Source: Caprimulgus europaeus (Eukaryota; Chordata; Aves; Caprimulgiformes; Caprimulgidae). From it: a DNA stretch of 64,000 nucleotides. The stretch lies in NCBI GenBank assembly GCA_907165065.1, contig OU015524.1, forward strand, positions 61,545,295 through 61,609,294, given 5' to 3'. The translations under genes and the position numbers were made by a program. A model generated the notes under the pieces. The model worked only from the letters and a program-made list of their open reading frames with translations, was not told where the DNA came from and did not search any database. Positions 38,283-49,210 of this stretch are shown piece after piece (within the stretch, counting starts at the first letter, position 1; each line of letters starts with the position of its first letter).

Positions 38283-38675
38283 TCTCAGAACCCCAGAATT
38301 GCCTCAATTGGAAAAGACCTTTAAGATCATTGAGTCTAATCATTAACCTAACACGGACAAGTACTCTACTAAACTATGTCCCTAAGCTATGTCTACATCA
38401 CTCTTAAATACCTCCAGGGATGGGGACTCCACCACTGCCCTGGACAATCTGTTCCAATGCCTGATAACCCTTTCAGTGAAGAATTTTTTCCTAATACCCA
38501 ATCTAAACTTCCCTTGGCACAACTTGAAGCCATTTCCTCTTGTCCTATCACTTGTTACTTGGTTGAATAGACTGACCCCCATCCCTCCACATCCTCCTTT
38601 CAGGTAGTTATAGAGAGTGAGAAGGTCTCCCCTCAGCCTCCTTTTCTCCAGGCTAAACAATCCCAGTTGCTCAGA
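38283..38675 (-). mobile_element. CR1 LINE 3' fragment, about 0.39 kb, minus orientation
   Basis: This is the same subfamily as the long copy at 5279-7790; both share 'accattaacct'-type and 'aatctaaac' tail segments. It starts at a degenerate 3' terminus (ccccagaattgcctcaattg), passes 'gataaccctttcagtgaaga' and 'gaagccatttcctcttgtcc', and is truncated after 'ccaggctaaacaatcccag'. A 126-codon minus-strand frame covers part of it ([13 protein letters not shown] [20 protein letters not shown]) and then runs into non-CR1 sequence, so that frame is not a gene. Confidence 0.92.
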
Positions 38676-38712
38676 AAGGCAGAGCAGGAAAGAATTACTT
38701 GCAATATTTTGT

Positions 38713-38745
38713 AAATAAATAAATAAACAAACAAATAAATAAAAG
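38713..38745 (+). repeat. (AAAT/AAAC)n microsatellite
   Basis: About eight tetranucleotide units (aaataaataaataaacaaac and on) lie about 40 bp from the truncation point of the CR1 copy. Confidence 0.9.
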
Positions 38746-39004
38746 AAAAACAACTCCCACAAACCCTCTGGAACATCTCAATTTTCCCCAAGTGGTACCA
38801 AAACCCGACAAATAGCCATACGTCTGTGTTGCCTCACGACAGAGCTCCTGCCCACCAGCGAGTCCCACGCTCGGCTGCACTGACCCGCACCGCTCCCCGG
38901 TGCCCCCGCAGCACTGGACCACACAAAGCCTCCTACTGATGTGCCTTAAAAATCGTTATCGCACGGCAGAAACCCACGGGTGACTTGGCCACGTGGCTTC
39001 TTTT

Positions 39005-39296
39005 AGTGACAGAGGCAGCGTAACACTTCACCTCCCGCCTCTCCCGACCGGTGCCGGGGGAACGCCCCGCCGATGGGGTTTGCCGGGACCCTCGGGGATC
39101 CCGGCCCCGCCGCACCCCGCCTGCCGCTGGCCGCCCCGCTCCTGTCCCGACAGCAGCTGCTTCCCTGCCGGCTCCTGTCGCGATATGTGCTGCCGTGCCG
39201 CGGCAGAGCCCGGTACTGCAGTGCGGGGAACGGCGCCGCTGGCGCTGCTGCGGGAGGGGCGTGACGGCAGCGGCGTTACGTCATCGTGACATGGGG
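39005..39296. promoter_or_regulatory. CpG island, candidate promoter
   Basis: By my count about 37 CpG dinucleotides fall within 39001-39300, close to the number expected from base composition. The surrounding kilobases are strongly CpG-depleted. The island ends at 39276-39283 in TTACGTCA, a CREB/ATF-type site, and is followed by TGAGTCA (AP-1) at 39329-39335 and TGACGTAG at 39473-39480 and 39510-39517. There is no clear TATA box. Open frames inside (up to 98 codons) are GC-driven. A donor-like sequence (CGG|GTGAGA, GT at 39428) would suit a plus-strand first exon, and a strong donor on the minus strand (CAG|GTGAGT, GT at 39623-39622) would suit transcription leftwards from further right. Direction and product are unknown. 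Confidence 0.55.
39276..39283 (-). promoter_or_regulatory. CRE/ATF-like site TGACGTAA
   Basis: TTACGTCA on the plus strand, a CREB/ATF family half-consensus octamer with CpG, at the edge of the CpG island. Confidence 0.45.
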
Positions 39297-39328
39297 TGAA
39301 AGCGGCAATTCATTCGGACTTTGCCCCC

Positions 39329-39335
39329 TGAGTCA
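39329..39335 (+). promoter_or_regulatory. AP-1-like site TGAGTCA
   Basis: Exact TRE/AP-1 heptamer 46 bp past the CRE-like octamer. Part of a cluster that also includes TGACGTAG at 39473 and 39510. Confidence 0.4.
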
Positions 39336-39539
39336 CGCAGTCAGCACGTAACTTGGGCTCACGTAGCAAATCCTGTGGTGTTACCGCTCCCCTTTTTTGT
39401 TATCATGAGTGTGGTAACGACCTTCGGGTGAGATCCCCTCCGGCTCCTTCTAGTGCTGGCAGGTGTCCCTGCTGACGTAGCTGCCAAACCTCCTGCAGCC
39501 CACAGAGACTGACGTAGGTACTGCTGTCCCTGCTACGGG

Positions 39540-40700
39540 ACAGGCTATGACAAGTGGGGTCTATCACATACCAGGAAAAAAACACTTCTCTCAAAGACCT
39601 TTCCGTCTTCAACATGTACTCACCTGAAGAAAGTGACCTTGTCATCTTACTCCTTTCACAGAACATCCCAAATCTGAGGCATATTTAAGCTTGTCTTATA
39701 GCAAGGGACTTTCCCCTTCTCCTGGTTCTCTCAGCAGCCTGCAAGGCTGCCCAGCAGCTCTCCAACCTCCTCTAGAAGCACCTCAGTTTGCAGAGGCAGC
39801 AAGCCTGAGCCTCTTCTGTCTGCAATTTCTGATAAGGTCTGATGTTTGAAACACCTGCACAGACATCACATGGCTGAGGGGGACGCTAACATCTCCTGCT
39901 TGGTGGGAAAACAAAGCTCCCTCCAGTCACTGGTAAGATTTAGGACACATAATTCTCTGCAAAGTTAATTCAGTATCGAACCAGGCTGTATAACCCTTTG
40001 CAAGTGCAATGCCTGTTCCTACTTGAGCTCCCGTTGTACGTTGTAAAAACTGTTCTTTCACATCCTGTGACCAACCAATAAATTGTATTTACCTTGTAAT
40101 GTGCTGAATGAGTGTATGCACAAGACAAAGCAGAAACGCTGGCAAGAGGAAGCATGGATTGTCACATTGCCACACGTCAAACACCAAAGTGCCACCGGTC
40201 TGTTTATCTCCAGAGAAACTAACTGGCAAAGCCTTGAGTGATTCATAGACATTAGATTATATGAGGAAAAAAAGATGAGGGAAGCTGCCAGAAACTAGAA
40301 GGCTGGAAAATAGGATCTTTTCTATCGATAACATTCATGGCCAAATAATAGCCTGCACTATGACCCTGTAGACACCAAACTGTAATTGGAGTAAAGAGCA
40401 ATTAAGAAACTGTATCGCTGGAGGAGCTTTTGCAATGGCATGCATGTGAAATTTCCTGATACTTCCCAGCCTGCCTGGAACAGTAGCTTGAAGCCAAGTT
40501 CTTGTAAGATTGTGAAGTTTCCAACTCTGGAAAAACCCTAGGCTAGTTGCTTGAACCATGTTTTCTGCTACAGTGGTAGCAACCATCACTACAGCTGACA
40601 GAGAAACCTATGGACCACCGAGAGAACCTGCTGCACAGCAGACTGAGGTGTGCCTAGTTCCAGAAGCAGGTGAATGCTAAGACCTATTTTGGCAGAAATG
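39540..40700. other. Noncoding sequence beyond the CpG island
   Basis: No exon is identified. A minus-strand frame of 87 codons (39666-39403) contains the CAG|GTGAGT donor-like site but has no recognisable domain. AT-rich unique sequence follows. Confidence 0.5.
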
Positions 40701-43241
40701 CAGTAGACTTCTCTAGAAACCTGGGCCCATCTGCATTAAGGAACATAGAAAAGGAGCTGTCAGTCCTCCTGTCTCCACGAATTGCCCACAGGCAGCTGAG
40801 CTGTCCTGGCAGAGACTCTGCAGTTTTCCTGGGCTCTTGGGGAGCACCAAAGCCCAGGTAGTCCTGGGATTAACCCTGTCCCATGCACAGATTACTCGGG
40901 GATCTGCCATGGGGTGGGGCTCAGTGAGATGAGGTGGGTGTCCCTTGATGCCACCAAGCACAAGGGGAGGCTGTGAGCCTACTCCAGGCTGCCTTGATGA
41001 TGATGTACTGTTGAGGAGCAGCTGCTGGAGCCCAATTACCACTAATATCTCAGCAATTTGGGGATCTGCAGGGTGGTCAGTGCTGGTATCCACACTGTCA
41101 AAGCTGCTCTGTGTCTGCAGTAAAGTGCACAGTCACCAGGCTGCTTGGCAACCTGCTCTTCCTTTGTGCACTCTTGGTGCTGGCTGTTCCCAGCAGCTCT
41201 GTCTGACCACCTTAGAAGGCATTGCTCTGAAGGCATTGCTCTGACCACCTTAGAAGGCACCTGGAAGGCATTGCTCTGACAAGTGTGGACAGGCTGCAGG
41301 GATGGGGAGACGTCACTGGTGTGAGGGCTGCTGGGGCAAGAGCTGCTGCTGCATGCAGCAGGCTGCCACATCATAGTCATCTCCTTCCACAGCCCACGCG
41401 AGCCATAAATCAGTAGCACAGACTCCAGGGAGCCCTAAGAGAAGCATATGGACCGCCCAAGCACAGCAAGGTAGCAAGGCTACTCTGCAATCCAGTCTTG
41501 ATCCTCCAAAGCCATGCAACAGAACTGTGCTGTGAGCAGGTGGTGTGGGCGTGAGTGCTGCCAGGTGGACAAGGAGCTACTGTGCCCATTCCCTCATGTA
41601 GGTACTTCACTGAAGGCCTTTGCATCCTCCACTCCAGCCTGCTGAGGACTTCACCGCCTCCCTGAGCTCTGCTCCAGTCTGCCATGAGTTAGGCTCTGTG
41701 CCTGTGGACCCTCTTGTGGTCACAGCTTTCTCATAAGTGATTTCTCCTGTCACATTTCTCCTCCTCCAGACCTCTCCCAAAGAGGCCCTTCCTCCTCAGA
41801 ACAGAAAATTGGAAAACAGCGCATCTCTGCGAGTTAGCAGGGACAGCTAGAGAGCATCATTGGGCTCATGATTCCTCCTAGTGCTTTTGCTTCCTCATGC
41901 AAATGTGCAAAGTCCAGCAACAACCTTGCAGCTCTGAAGTCCTGCCAGGAAAGGGCACTTGCATGAAGATGCTTTGCCTGCCGACTTCAGTGCTAACCCA
42001 TGCTGTCAAGCAGGCTGTCCTCCTCAGAGAGGGGTTCTGGGCTGGGAAGACTGGTACCACTGAGCTGGGTTACTTGGATCCTGCATATATATGTGCAATG
42101 CCAGAGGCAGACAAATTATTTCAGACAGTGCAGGTCCACAGCTGAGGTCCATTGCTGCCACTATCCTTGCTGCTTTCAGGTCAACCACACCCATACAAAA
42201 GAGCTTGGTGAGCTCCAGCTGCTGGAGTGGCAGATCCGCTAACCTGTCCAAGGCAGCCAGGGCCAGAGGGAAGGTTCAGTTGCTGGATCTCAGAGCATGG
42301 GGAAAGGGAGGCAGTGTACAACCATCACAGCAGCTCCTGGGGAAGAAGGTGTTGGGAAGAGAAGGAACTAGGGTGGGGTGCACACACACATGCACCCGCA
42401 GAGCTTGTCGCTCTGGGCCTGCCTGGGAAACATGACTCTCTTGGCCTGTCCTCACTTAGGCAGTGGCACCATGCATCCAGAGTAGCCAGGAGCTGCTCCT
42501 GTTGGTGTCTCACCTCGGTAACTACCTCTCCAGCAGTTATGGTGAGGAACATCTTATGGCCTTGGAGAAAGTGGCACTATGCTCGCGTGTGCTGTCTGAT
42601 GCCCCTCTGGACGCAGAGGCAATAGGCACAACGATAGGCATGCTGCCTCAGGCAGCCTCCAGGGACCACAGCACCTTGCCCCCACCCATCCTCCCACAGC
42701 AGGTAGGAGAGCTCCCAGGAGAGGGTAAGGGGTTGGCACATCCTCACCCAGGGACACAGTGAAGGAAAATGCTCCAAGCCTAGGAGGGGTAGTCAGTCCC
42801 TGGTGCCAACCCTAGTGAGCTGTGCATCTTTACAGTGGCCAAGCTTCTGGAGGTGGAGAATCTAGCAATGGCCAGGGAGAAACCACACTGTGTACCAAAT
42901 AGCAACCTTATGGTTTCTTCTCACCTGCTGCGTGTGTTGAGCACACCACAGATGTATTGCCTGTCCAGGTGCCTTTCTGAATCCTGGAAATCTCTGGAGG
43001 GCAGGGCCAAGTTGATATCCCTGTCTTTCACCCAGTTGCTCTACAGCATGCTGCTCCCCAGCTAGTTCCAACAGATCTGCTACTGACTCAGCTGCTCTAA
43101 CCACATGTAGGTGGCTGTCTGGAGTTTGTCCTCCTCCCTGGTCTGAATGGACTCTATGGCGAACACAGCAGATGAAGGAGAAGGCAGAGGACAAGGTAAA
43201 TTTTGGGGGCAATTGGTGGCATTGTCCCCTACCAATGTCAT
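40701..43241. other. GC-richer unique block, nature unknown
   Basis: About 2.5 kb is richer in GC than its surroundings and carries many overlapping open frames of 60-132 codons on both strands. Examples are 42862-43212 minus (116 codons, containing VADLLELAGEQHAVEQLGER) and 42325-42552 minus (TAGEVVTEVRHQQEQLLATL). Some minus-strand pieces look protein-like, but no consistent frame links them and I recognise no family. It may be the remnant of an old mobile element or pseudogene, or simply GC-rich noncoding DNA. A short tandem repeat lies at 41203-41280. Confidence 0.4.
41203..41280 (+). repeat. Short complex tandem repeat
   Basis: 'aaggcattgctctga' occurs three times and 'ctgaccaccttagaaggca' twice within 78 bp, arranged as a partly overlapping duplication. 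Confidence 0.85.
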
Positions 43242-43455
43242 GTCACAGAGTCATGTAGGTTGGAAGGCACCTCTGGAGACCATCTAGGCCAGCTCCCTGC
43301 TCAAGCACAGTCACCTACAACAGGTTGCCCAGGACTGCATTTACTTGGGTTTTGGGTATTTCCAAGGATGGAGACTCCACAACCTCTCTGGGCAACTTTT
43401 TTGACCACCTTCATGGTAAAATATTTTTTCTCTAATGATCTGATCTAGGCAGTTG
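43242..43455 (-). mobile_element. CR1 LINE 3' tail fragment, about 0.21 kb
   Basis: A degenerate terminus (cacagagtcatgtaggttgg) is followed by 'ggaaggcacctctggagacc', 'caggttgcccaggactgcat', 'gatggagactccacaacctc' and 'tctgggcaact'. It ends near 'ttctctaatgatctgatct', where the match is lost. Its tail ('acctctggagaccatctagg') differs from the other copies, so it represents another CR1 subfamily. It is too short and diverged to hold an open ORF2 segment. Confidence 0.9.
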
Positions 43456-44699
43456 TAAGTGTACCATGTCTGCTGAGGCCCTGCAACCTTGGTGCTAGTG
43501 GCATGGGGACTTGTGGAAGGAGATAAGCAACTATTGGAAGTAAGAACTTCACCCTTCTCACTAGGGCTCCCAGACTGGCCAAGAACTGTTGGGTTCCATT
43601 CAGAAAATTGCATCCTGTTAAACAGATTATCTTGTGTTTTACTACTGTAATCCAAGCAACTGAGTGCACACTCTCATAGTAAAAGGACATTAATCTCATG
43701 GAAGATGGATTCAGCATCTGTGGAGCTCTATTTCTTGCCATCTTGCTGCCTTCTCTCTAGGGAACTAAACAGTTGTACTATCCTTGCTTTTGTGTGCACT
43801 GGGCACCAGAATAGCTGTACTGGCTGGATCCTGGTGTAGGACATTGTTGCAGACCTATCTTGAACCAGATAGGTCTGTGTGACCTTGTCCAGCATCCCCA
43901 AGTAGTAGCAGGTCTTTCTAGGAAATCATGGCTACAGTCAGATAGTTCTGTTCAGACACACTATTGCAAACAGAGCTCCCCCATGTCTCCTTGCATACCT
44001 AGAACTCGCCTCTTGGCCAGCTGGCTCTCTCTCACTTGATGTGCAGTTGCTAAGGACTTAATTCTTAGTCCTTAACTTCCCTGTTCAGTGTGCAGAAAAG
44101 AGAGCCCTGGGGACTCCAGTGACTAGCAGGATGCAGTGTCAGTTACTGCATTCACCAAACTCCTTTGTAACCTCAGCCATAAAGTGACACTTAGGAGCCA
44201 GTTTTACAGCAGTCACACGCAGTCCAACTGGGGAGAAGCAATAAGAGGTTGGTTCAGCTGTGAGCTTTGCTTGCAATTATGAAAGACTTCTTTTGGGAGC
44301 TAAATGGGTCTGTGGTTTTAATAGCTGAAGATTCTCCCAGGAGCTGGAAAGCCCTTTTTTTTGTTTCTTTCTTTACTTCTTTTAATAAAGACAACAGCAG
44401 CTGGAAGCGTTTCCTTGAAGATGGCCCTTAGCGGTTTTTCTTTTGCTGGGGTTTTGTCTGGAGAGTGGGTGGAAAGGGTTTTCCCCCACCACATGAGAAC
44501 AAAGCATTTATAGAAAGGCATTTCTGAGCACATTTAAAGGGATGTTCTGGTTTTATAGAACTTCTGTGCTTAGCAGAACATCAATACTTCAGTGGGGAAT
44601 GGTTAGTGCACAGTCTGACTCCCTCAGCCCCCAGGGAAAAAGTAAGGCAGCAGATCGGCCTGGCTGTGTAAAGACACAGAAGTGCTGCCCAGGGATGAG
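43456..44699. other. Unique noncoding sequence, no gene seen
   Basis: Open frames are under 105 codons and without domains; one of them begins in the CR1 tail. Composition is ordinary until the rise in CpG near 44700. Confidence 0.6.
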
Positions 44700-44865
44700 A
44701 ACCGGGGTGCAGGGCCCCCCCCTCTCCCGGTGCCGGGTTTGTCCCGGGCCACGGCCCCACATAGCCGCCGACATCGCGCCGCGCGCATCTTCCGCACCCG
44801 AAAATGTACCGGCACCGAGCGAGGCCGCCAGGGGGCGCTGCAGGAGCGCCGAGCGCGGCGGCGGG
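44700..44865. promoter_or_regulatory. Short CpG island
   Basis: By my count about 27 CpG dinucleotides fall within 44701-44880, against very few in the flanking kilobases. The segment includes CGCGCCGCGCGC-type sequence near 44776 and a near-consensus CTCF motif. It abuts the G-rich minisatellite on its right. It could be a promoter, an insulator or simply a CpG-rich edge of the minisatellite; no exon is visible. Confidence 0.5.
44823..44841 (+). promoter_or_regulatory. CTCF-type binding motif
   Basis: The 19 bases GGCCGCCAGGGGGCGCTGC contain the CCAGGGGGCGCT core unchanged. They agree with the vertebrate CTCF consensus (GGCCACCAGGGGGCGCTA) at every strongly constrained position. CTCF anchors chromatin loops and insulators. 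This is the strongest single protein-binding motif I found in the window. Binding in vivo depends on methylation of the two CpGs it holds. Confidence 0.65.
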
Positions 44866-45568
44866 TGCGGGGAGCGGGGAGTGGGGCCAGGGGTGCGAGC
44901 GGGGAGTGGGGTGCGGAGAGTGGGGTGCGGGGAGTTGGGTGAGAGGTGAGGGGAGCGGGAAGCGGGGAGTGGGGTGTGAGGTGCAGGGTGAGGGGAGCAG
45001 GGTGCAGGGTGATGGGTGAGAGGTGCAGGGAGCGGGTTGAGGGGAGCGAGGTGTGGGGTGAGAGGTGCGGGGTGAGGGGTGAAAGTTGCGAGGTGAGGGA
45101 CGCGGGGAGTGGGGTGCAGGGAGTGGGGTGAGGAGTGCAGGGTGAGGGGTGAGAGTGTGGAGTGCAGGGATCAAGGTGCAGGATGAGAGGTGTAGGGTAA
45201 GGGGTGCGGGGTGCACAGTGCAAGGTGCAGGGTGTGCAGGGTGAGGGGTGTGGCGTGAGGGTGTAGGGTGAGGTGTAATGGGGTGAGAGGTTAAGGGGTG
45301 CAGGATGTGGAGTGCAGGGTGTGAGGTGCAGAGTGCAGGGTAAGGGGTGCAGGATGAGGGGTGAGGAGTGAGAGGTGCAGTGTAAGGGGTGTGGGACATG
45401 AGGTGTGGGATGTGGGGTGCTGGGTGAGGGGTGCAAGGTGTGGGAAGCAGGCTGAGTGGTGTAGGATGCAGGGTGAGGGATGCGGGATGCAGTGAGGGGT
45501 GCAGGATACAGTGAGGGGTGAAGGATGCAGGCAGAAGGGTGTGGGATGCAGGGTGAGAGGTGCAGAGA
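44866..45568 (+). repeat. G-rich minisatellite, about 0.7 kb
   Basis: Tandem, imperfect units of roughly 7-15 bp built from 'ggggtg', 'agaggtg', 'cagggtgag' and 'cggggag' repeat about 50 or more times. Units at the left (gcggggagcggggagtgggg) are CpG-rich, and units at the right (cagggtgaggg, gcaggatacagtgagggg) are CpG-poor, so the array has a composition gradient. The G-rich plus strand has many GGGG runs and may form quadruplexes. The minus strand reads as Pro/His/Thr-rich open frames of 272 and 346 codons in two registers at once, a by-product of a C-rich tandem repeat that rarely makes stop codons. Confidence 0.93.
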
Positions 45569-48189
45569 CCTGGGCTGCAGATTTCTCCCAGTGCCTGACA
45601 GTTTGTTTGCTCCTTGATGCTGCCTTAAATTGAGGTGCTTTTTTTTTCTCTCTCTCTGGTACATTGATGTTGATTTTTAGAGGTTGGCCAGCTCAATGTC
45701 ACCTGCAGCAGAGTTGCCGCAGGAGCTGATGAGCCCTCAGAGAATTTCAGGTTATTTGATGAATTTGGGCTTTATTTTCTGCAGAGGAAAACATCACACC
45801 CACATTGGCTCTAAACTGAAACAGTAAATATGGAAAGGCCAAGCCCTGTCGCCTCAAAATATGACATGAAGGACATTAAGAGGGACAGATGGGAGAAAAT
45901 CAAGCCAGTTCTTTGACCAGACAGAGGTTCTGGGAGCAATTCGAAGAGTCAAATGAGTAGCCAGGAAAGTAGCAAACCCCATTCTTTCACAGGATGTACT
46001 GGTACTTACCCTGGATGGCAGTAGCAGCTTTGCCTCCTAACACTACCTAGGAAGCAGCAACTTCCTTCAGTGAATAGCATCTGGCATCAAAGCCTCAAGA
46101 CCAGTCCTGGCTCTGCCGTGGGCCTCCACGCACCAGTAATTTCCACAGTCAGTTGCTAGAGAGAACATACTATTGGTGTGCCTGGTATTCACTGTCGGTC
46201 TGGGTGAACCACAGACATACTCCATCCAGAAAGCTCCTGATTGCTTACATGCATGTTTTAACTTCTGTTTGAAAATCAGCCTGGAAACTGCCATATGAAA
46301 CAGGCAGCAAATCTCAAATTTGTTTTCTTCTAACACTGCAAAAGGAAAGGAACCAACACCGTCCTGAAAACTGGATTTCCTTAGCTTTGCTTTGCTTTGC
46401 AGCTCAATAATCAGCTTTTCTTGCCACTGCCTGGCCTTTTCCTAAGCTGTAGGCGTAGACATTAACCTCTTCTGTGACTTTCAGGTGGCTGGCTGGTACT
46501 CAAAAGATGCTTTCATGCTGATTATATGGGTTAGGAGGCTTATATAGCCCAGTGTCCAACTCTTTGCCTGAAAGCAAGCCCTGCTTCTGCCAGAATGCCT
46601 TTGGTGGGTGCCTGTAGTGCCAAGGGGTAGGTCTGTTACAGTCTTGTACACTTTCAGGAGGAAGCTGTTCTTGTGATGGAGCAAAGGGGTAACAGGAGAT
46701 ATTGACGTGAATGTGCAGGTCCCACAGAAGGAAGCAGTGGAGAAGAGGACATGCTTTGTGCAGGGAGGATTTAAAATATTATGATGGAGAGTTGGGAGTC
46801 AGTGGGAAGTGGAAGTAGGAGATATAGGAGTGCTTAGTTTGTGGCTGATTAGGGAAACTGGGGTAGACAGGATGACTGAGGCTGCTGTAGAAAGGGCATA
46901 GGGTGTTGGCCATGCTGGCAAGTTGAGTATGTTACTCCCCACACCCCTCATGTGACTGTGTTATCCTTATAGAGCTTTGTTTTCAGGCTTATGCAGCTCT
47001 TTTACCCTAGTTGTTTGTTCTAGAACTGAAGGAAGAAATTACACCCCTTCTTATCTCAACATGGAATTCTTGAGCACTCTTTTGTTTGCAAACACCAGGA
47101 CCAGAGCAGGTTTTATTATGTGTTGGTGAGTGAGTTCTTGGCACTGGGCAGAACCAGGAGCTCTAACAGTGTGGGAGTAGTTGTGTGAGCAGGAGGTTGG
47201 GCAGAACGGTCTGGCACCCTTTGCTGTGCCAGAGCACATGATGGCTTGCTGGTTGTGCCGATACATCCATTGATCCTGAAAACTCAGCTCTCCAAATCAG
47301 CCACCCCCAGTGCTCATGTCTAAGACATGAAAGAAAATTAAATAGCAAATTATGTAAACTGCTCCATCTATCACACTGCAGAAGGGGACCTGGGCTGGTC
47401 TGGGATTTCAGCAGCTCTTTGGGACAGAGCCTACATGTGGAAAAAGACACACCTTGTTGAAGTTCAGATTCAGGTAGGAATTGGGACTTGCTCATCCTTC
47501 ACCGTGGCAAAATCCACAGGGAGGGGATAACCAAGAGAGATAACTGATGCTTTATTCCATCAGGAGGGAGGGCTGTTCCTCTCTCCCTTTTCCCTTTGTT
47601 AACTGTTTGGCTCTCCCAGTCTCTGCTCCCCTGTGCCAGCCACAGGGCTGATGGGACCTCTCAATGGGGCTGCACCCAGAACATCTCTGTGGTTTTATCT
47701 TTCCCTCTTAAGTATTCCAGCTGCCTGGTCTGCAAGAAGGAGTTTCTACAGAGACCATAAAAAAATCCCAGCAGTTTTTGTTGCTCAACTGGCTTGTCTG
47801 CATCACAAGTTCTTATGAAGGTGTGATTTCTGAGAACTGAGCAAAGCACCAAGAGGATGGTCACATGCCTTGGTGGTCAGTGCTTGATGTTACACACTGG
47901 TCCAGTTGGAGCTAAACTCTGAACCAGTCTAGTTCGCCCATTCAGTAGTGCTGCAGTGTCATTTTAAGGAAGAGAGACTACGGGGAATACTCAACTTAGG
48001 AAAACTTCTGCATTTTGGGGGCAGGAGAGTCTTCCATGTGTGCTTAACACCAGTACCAGAGGCTTACAGGACCTTTGACCCTTCTTCAGGAGCCAAATTG
48101 GATATACTCACAATGTTAATGTGTTTTTATTGGCATTAGCACAGGTGCACTGCTGTGTCTTAGCAAGGCAGAGGGGCTATTTCCAAACT
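45569..48189. other. Unique noncoding sequence, no gene seen
   Basis: No repeat and no plausible exon; open frames are at most 110 codons. A (ctttg)3 run lies near 46383. Confidence 0.6.
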
Positions 48190-49210
48190 GTTGATGCAAA
48201 ACAACAGCATCCATCAGACTACCAAATTGTCATTCACAAGAAGTATGGAGGCAATTTTTGTTTAGATAAAATTTGCTGGTAAGGCAGCAATGAACACGAG
48301 ATATTCAAAGTTCTAATAAAATACTAATGCTGCAAGCTCAGCGGCTCATGAAACATTTACAATCTGCATCTAGTAAAGTGCAAACAAGAGATTTAAGCAC
48401 CGCTGTTGCTAGATGGATGGAAACCAGTTAGAAGATTAGCTGGAAGATTATTCCACACAGGTTAGAATGAGGTTCATTAAATGCCTATCAGTTCTCTCAT
48501 TTGCTGTAGGAGAGAGGGAGGGCTGTAGGATTGTACCTGTTGAAGCAGTCCTCTCATCTTTAGCACCAGCATTAAGCCAAACAAGCTCGTCTTCTCTAGG
48601 CTTCTAGTTTCTTTTGCTTCTCTCAGCTCCCCGCATCAGGAGTTTGCAGAAGGAGTATTCCCAGGGCACTTGCAGCTCCTATCCTTTATATGGGAAACTA
48701 ATTAGGTCCTGGTCTTGCAGTGGCCTCTGGAGTGTAGGATGAAGAAGGGGGTGTAGTGAGTAGCCTCAGAGCTCTCCATGACTTCAGGGTAAGAGGAATA
48801 ATTAAGGAGAATTCAGGCACTTCAAACCCAGGTAAAAATTACTCACCAGGCAGATGATATTATCTGCTGTTTGTTTGTTTTTTAACCTTTGCTCTGACCC
48901 CGTTTTATCATGGGCTACAGTAAATGGCAATAATTACTTTCATACTTAAGTGCTTCTCCACAGCTTCTTTGCAAATGAGAGGTTAAAAGGAAGGTGGTGG
49001 ATGAGATCAGACAGGGAAGCCCCCAGATGCCTTCCTTTATGTTTCCTGTGTTATTTAATGGAGTTGCTCTGATTCTTTTCTAAGCAGTTTTTGTGTAAGA
49101 TGAGCAGCCCTTGCTTTTCGGTCTCTTACTGTACAGTAGGGCTCATTCACCAGGCTACTCGACTTCTTTTGAATCTTACTCCTAATTATGACAATATACA
49201 TTTTAAGAAG
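48190..49210. promoter_or_regulatory. Possible conserved noncoding blocks
   Basis: Three adjoining unique, repeat-free AT-rich stretches (about 48190-48500, 48840-48990 and 49040-49210) have enhancer-like texture. They contain motifs such as ggcaataattactttcatac, ttactcctaattatgacaat and ttcattaaatgcc. The sequence lacks the CpG-decay and simple-sequence character of the surrounding DNA. This is an impression from composition and motifs; conservation was not tested. Confidence 0.3.

Noticed and set aside
37783..38407. Opposed open frames of 205 (plus) and 186 (minus) codons
   Set aside because: Both strands are open in a GC-rich patch, and the right end of each runs into a CR1 tail. No domain is recognisable.
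44866..45568. CRISPR array
   Set aside because: Units are short, degenerate and contiguous with no spacers, and the DNA is vertebrate.
44624..45664. Open frames of 346 and 272 codons on the minus strand (Pro/His/Thr/Ser-rich)
   Set aside because: They are the complement of the G-rich minisatellite. Two registers are open at once and the products are pure tandem-repeat peptides, so the openness comes from composition.
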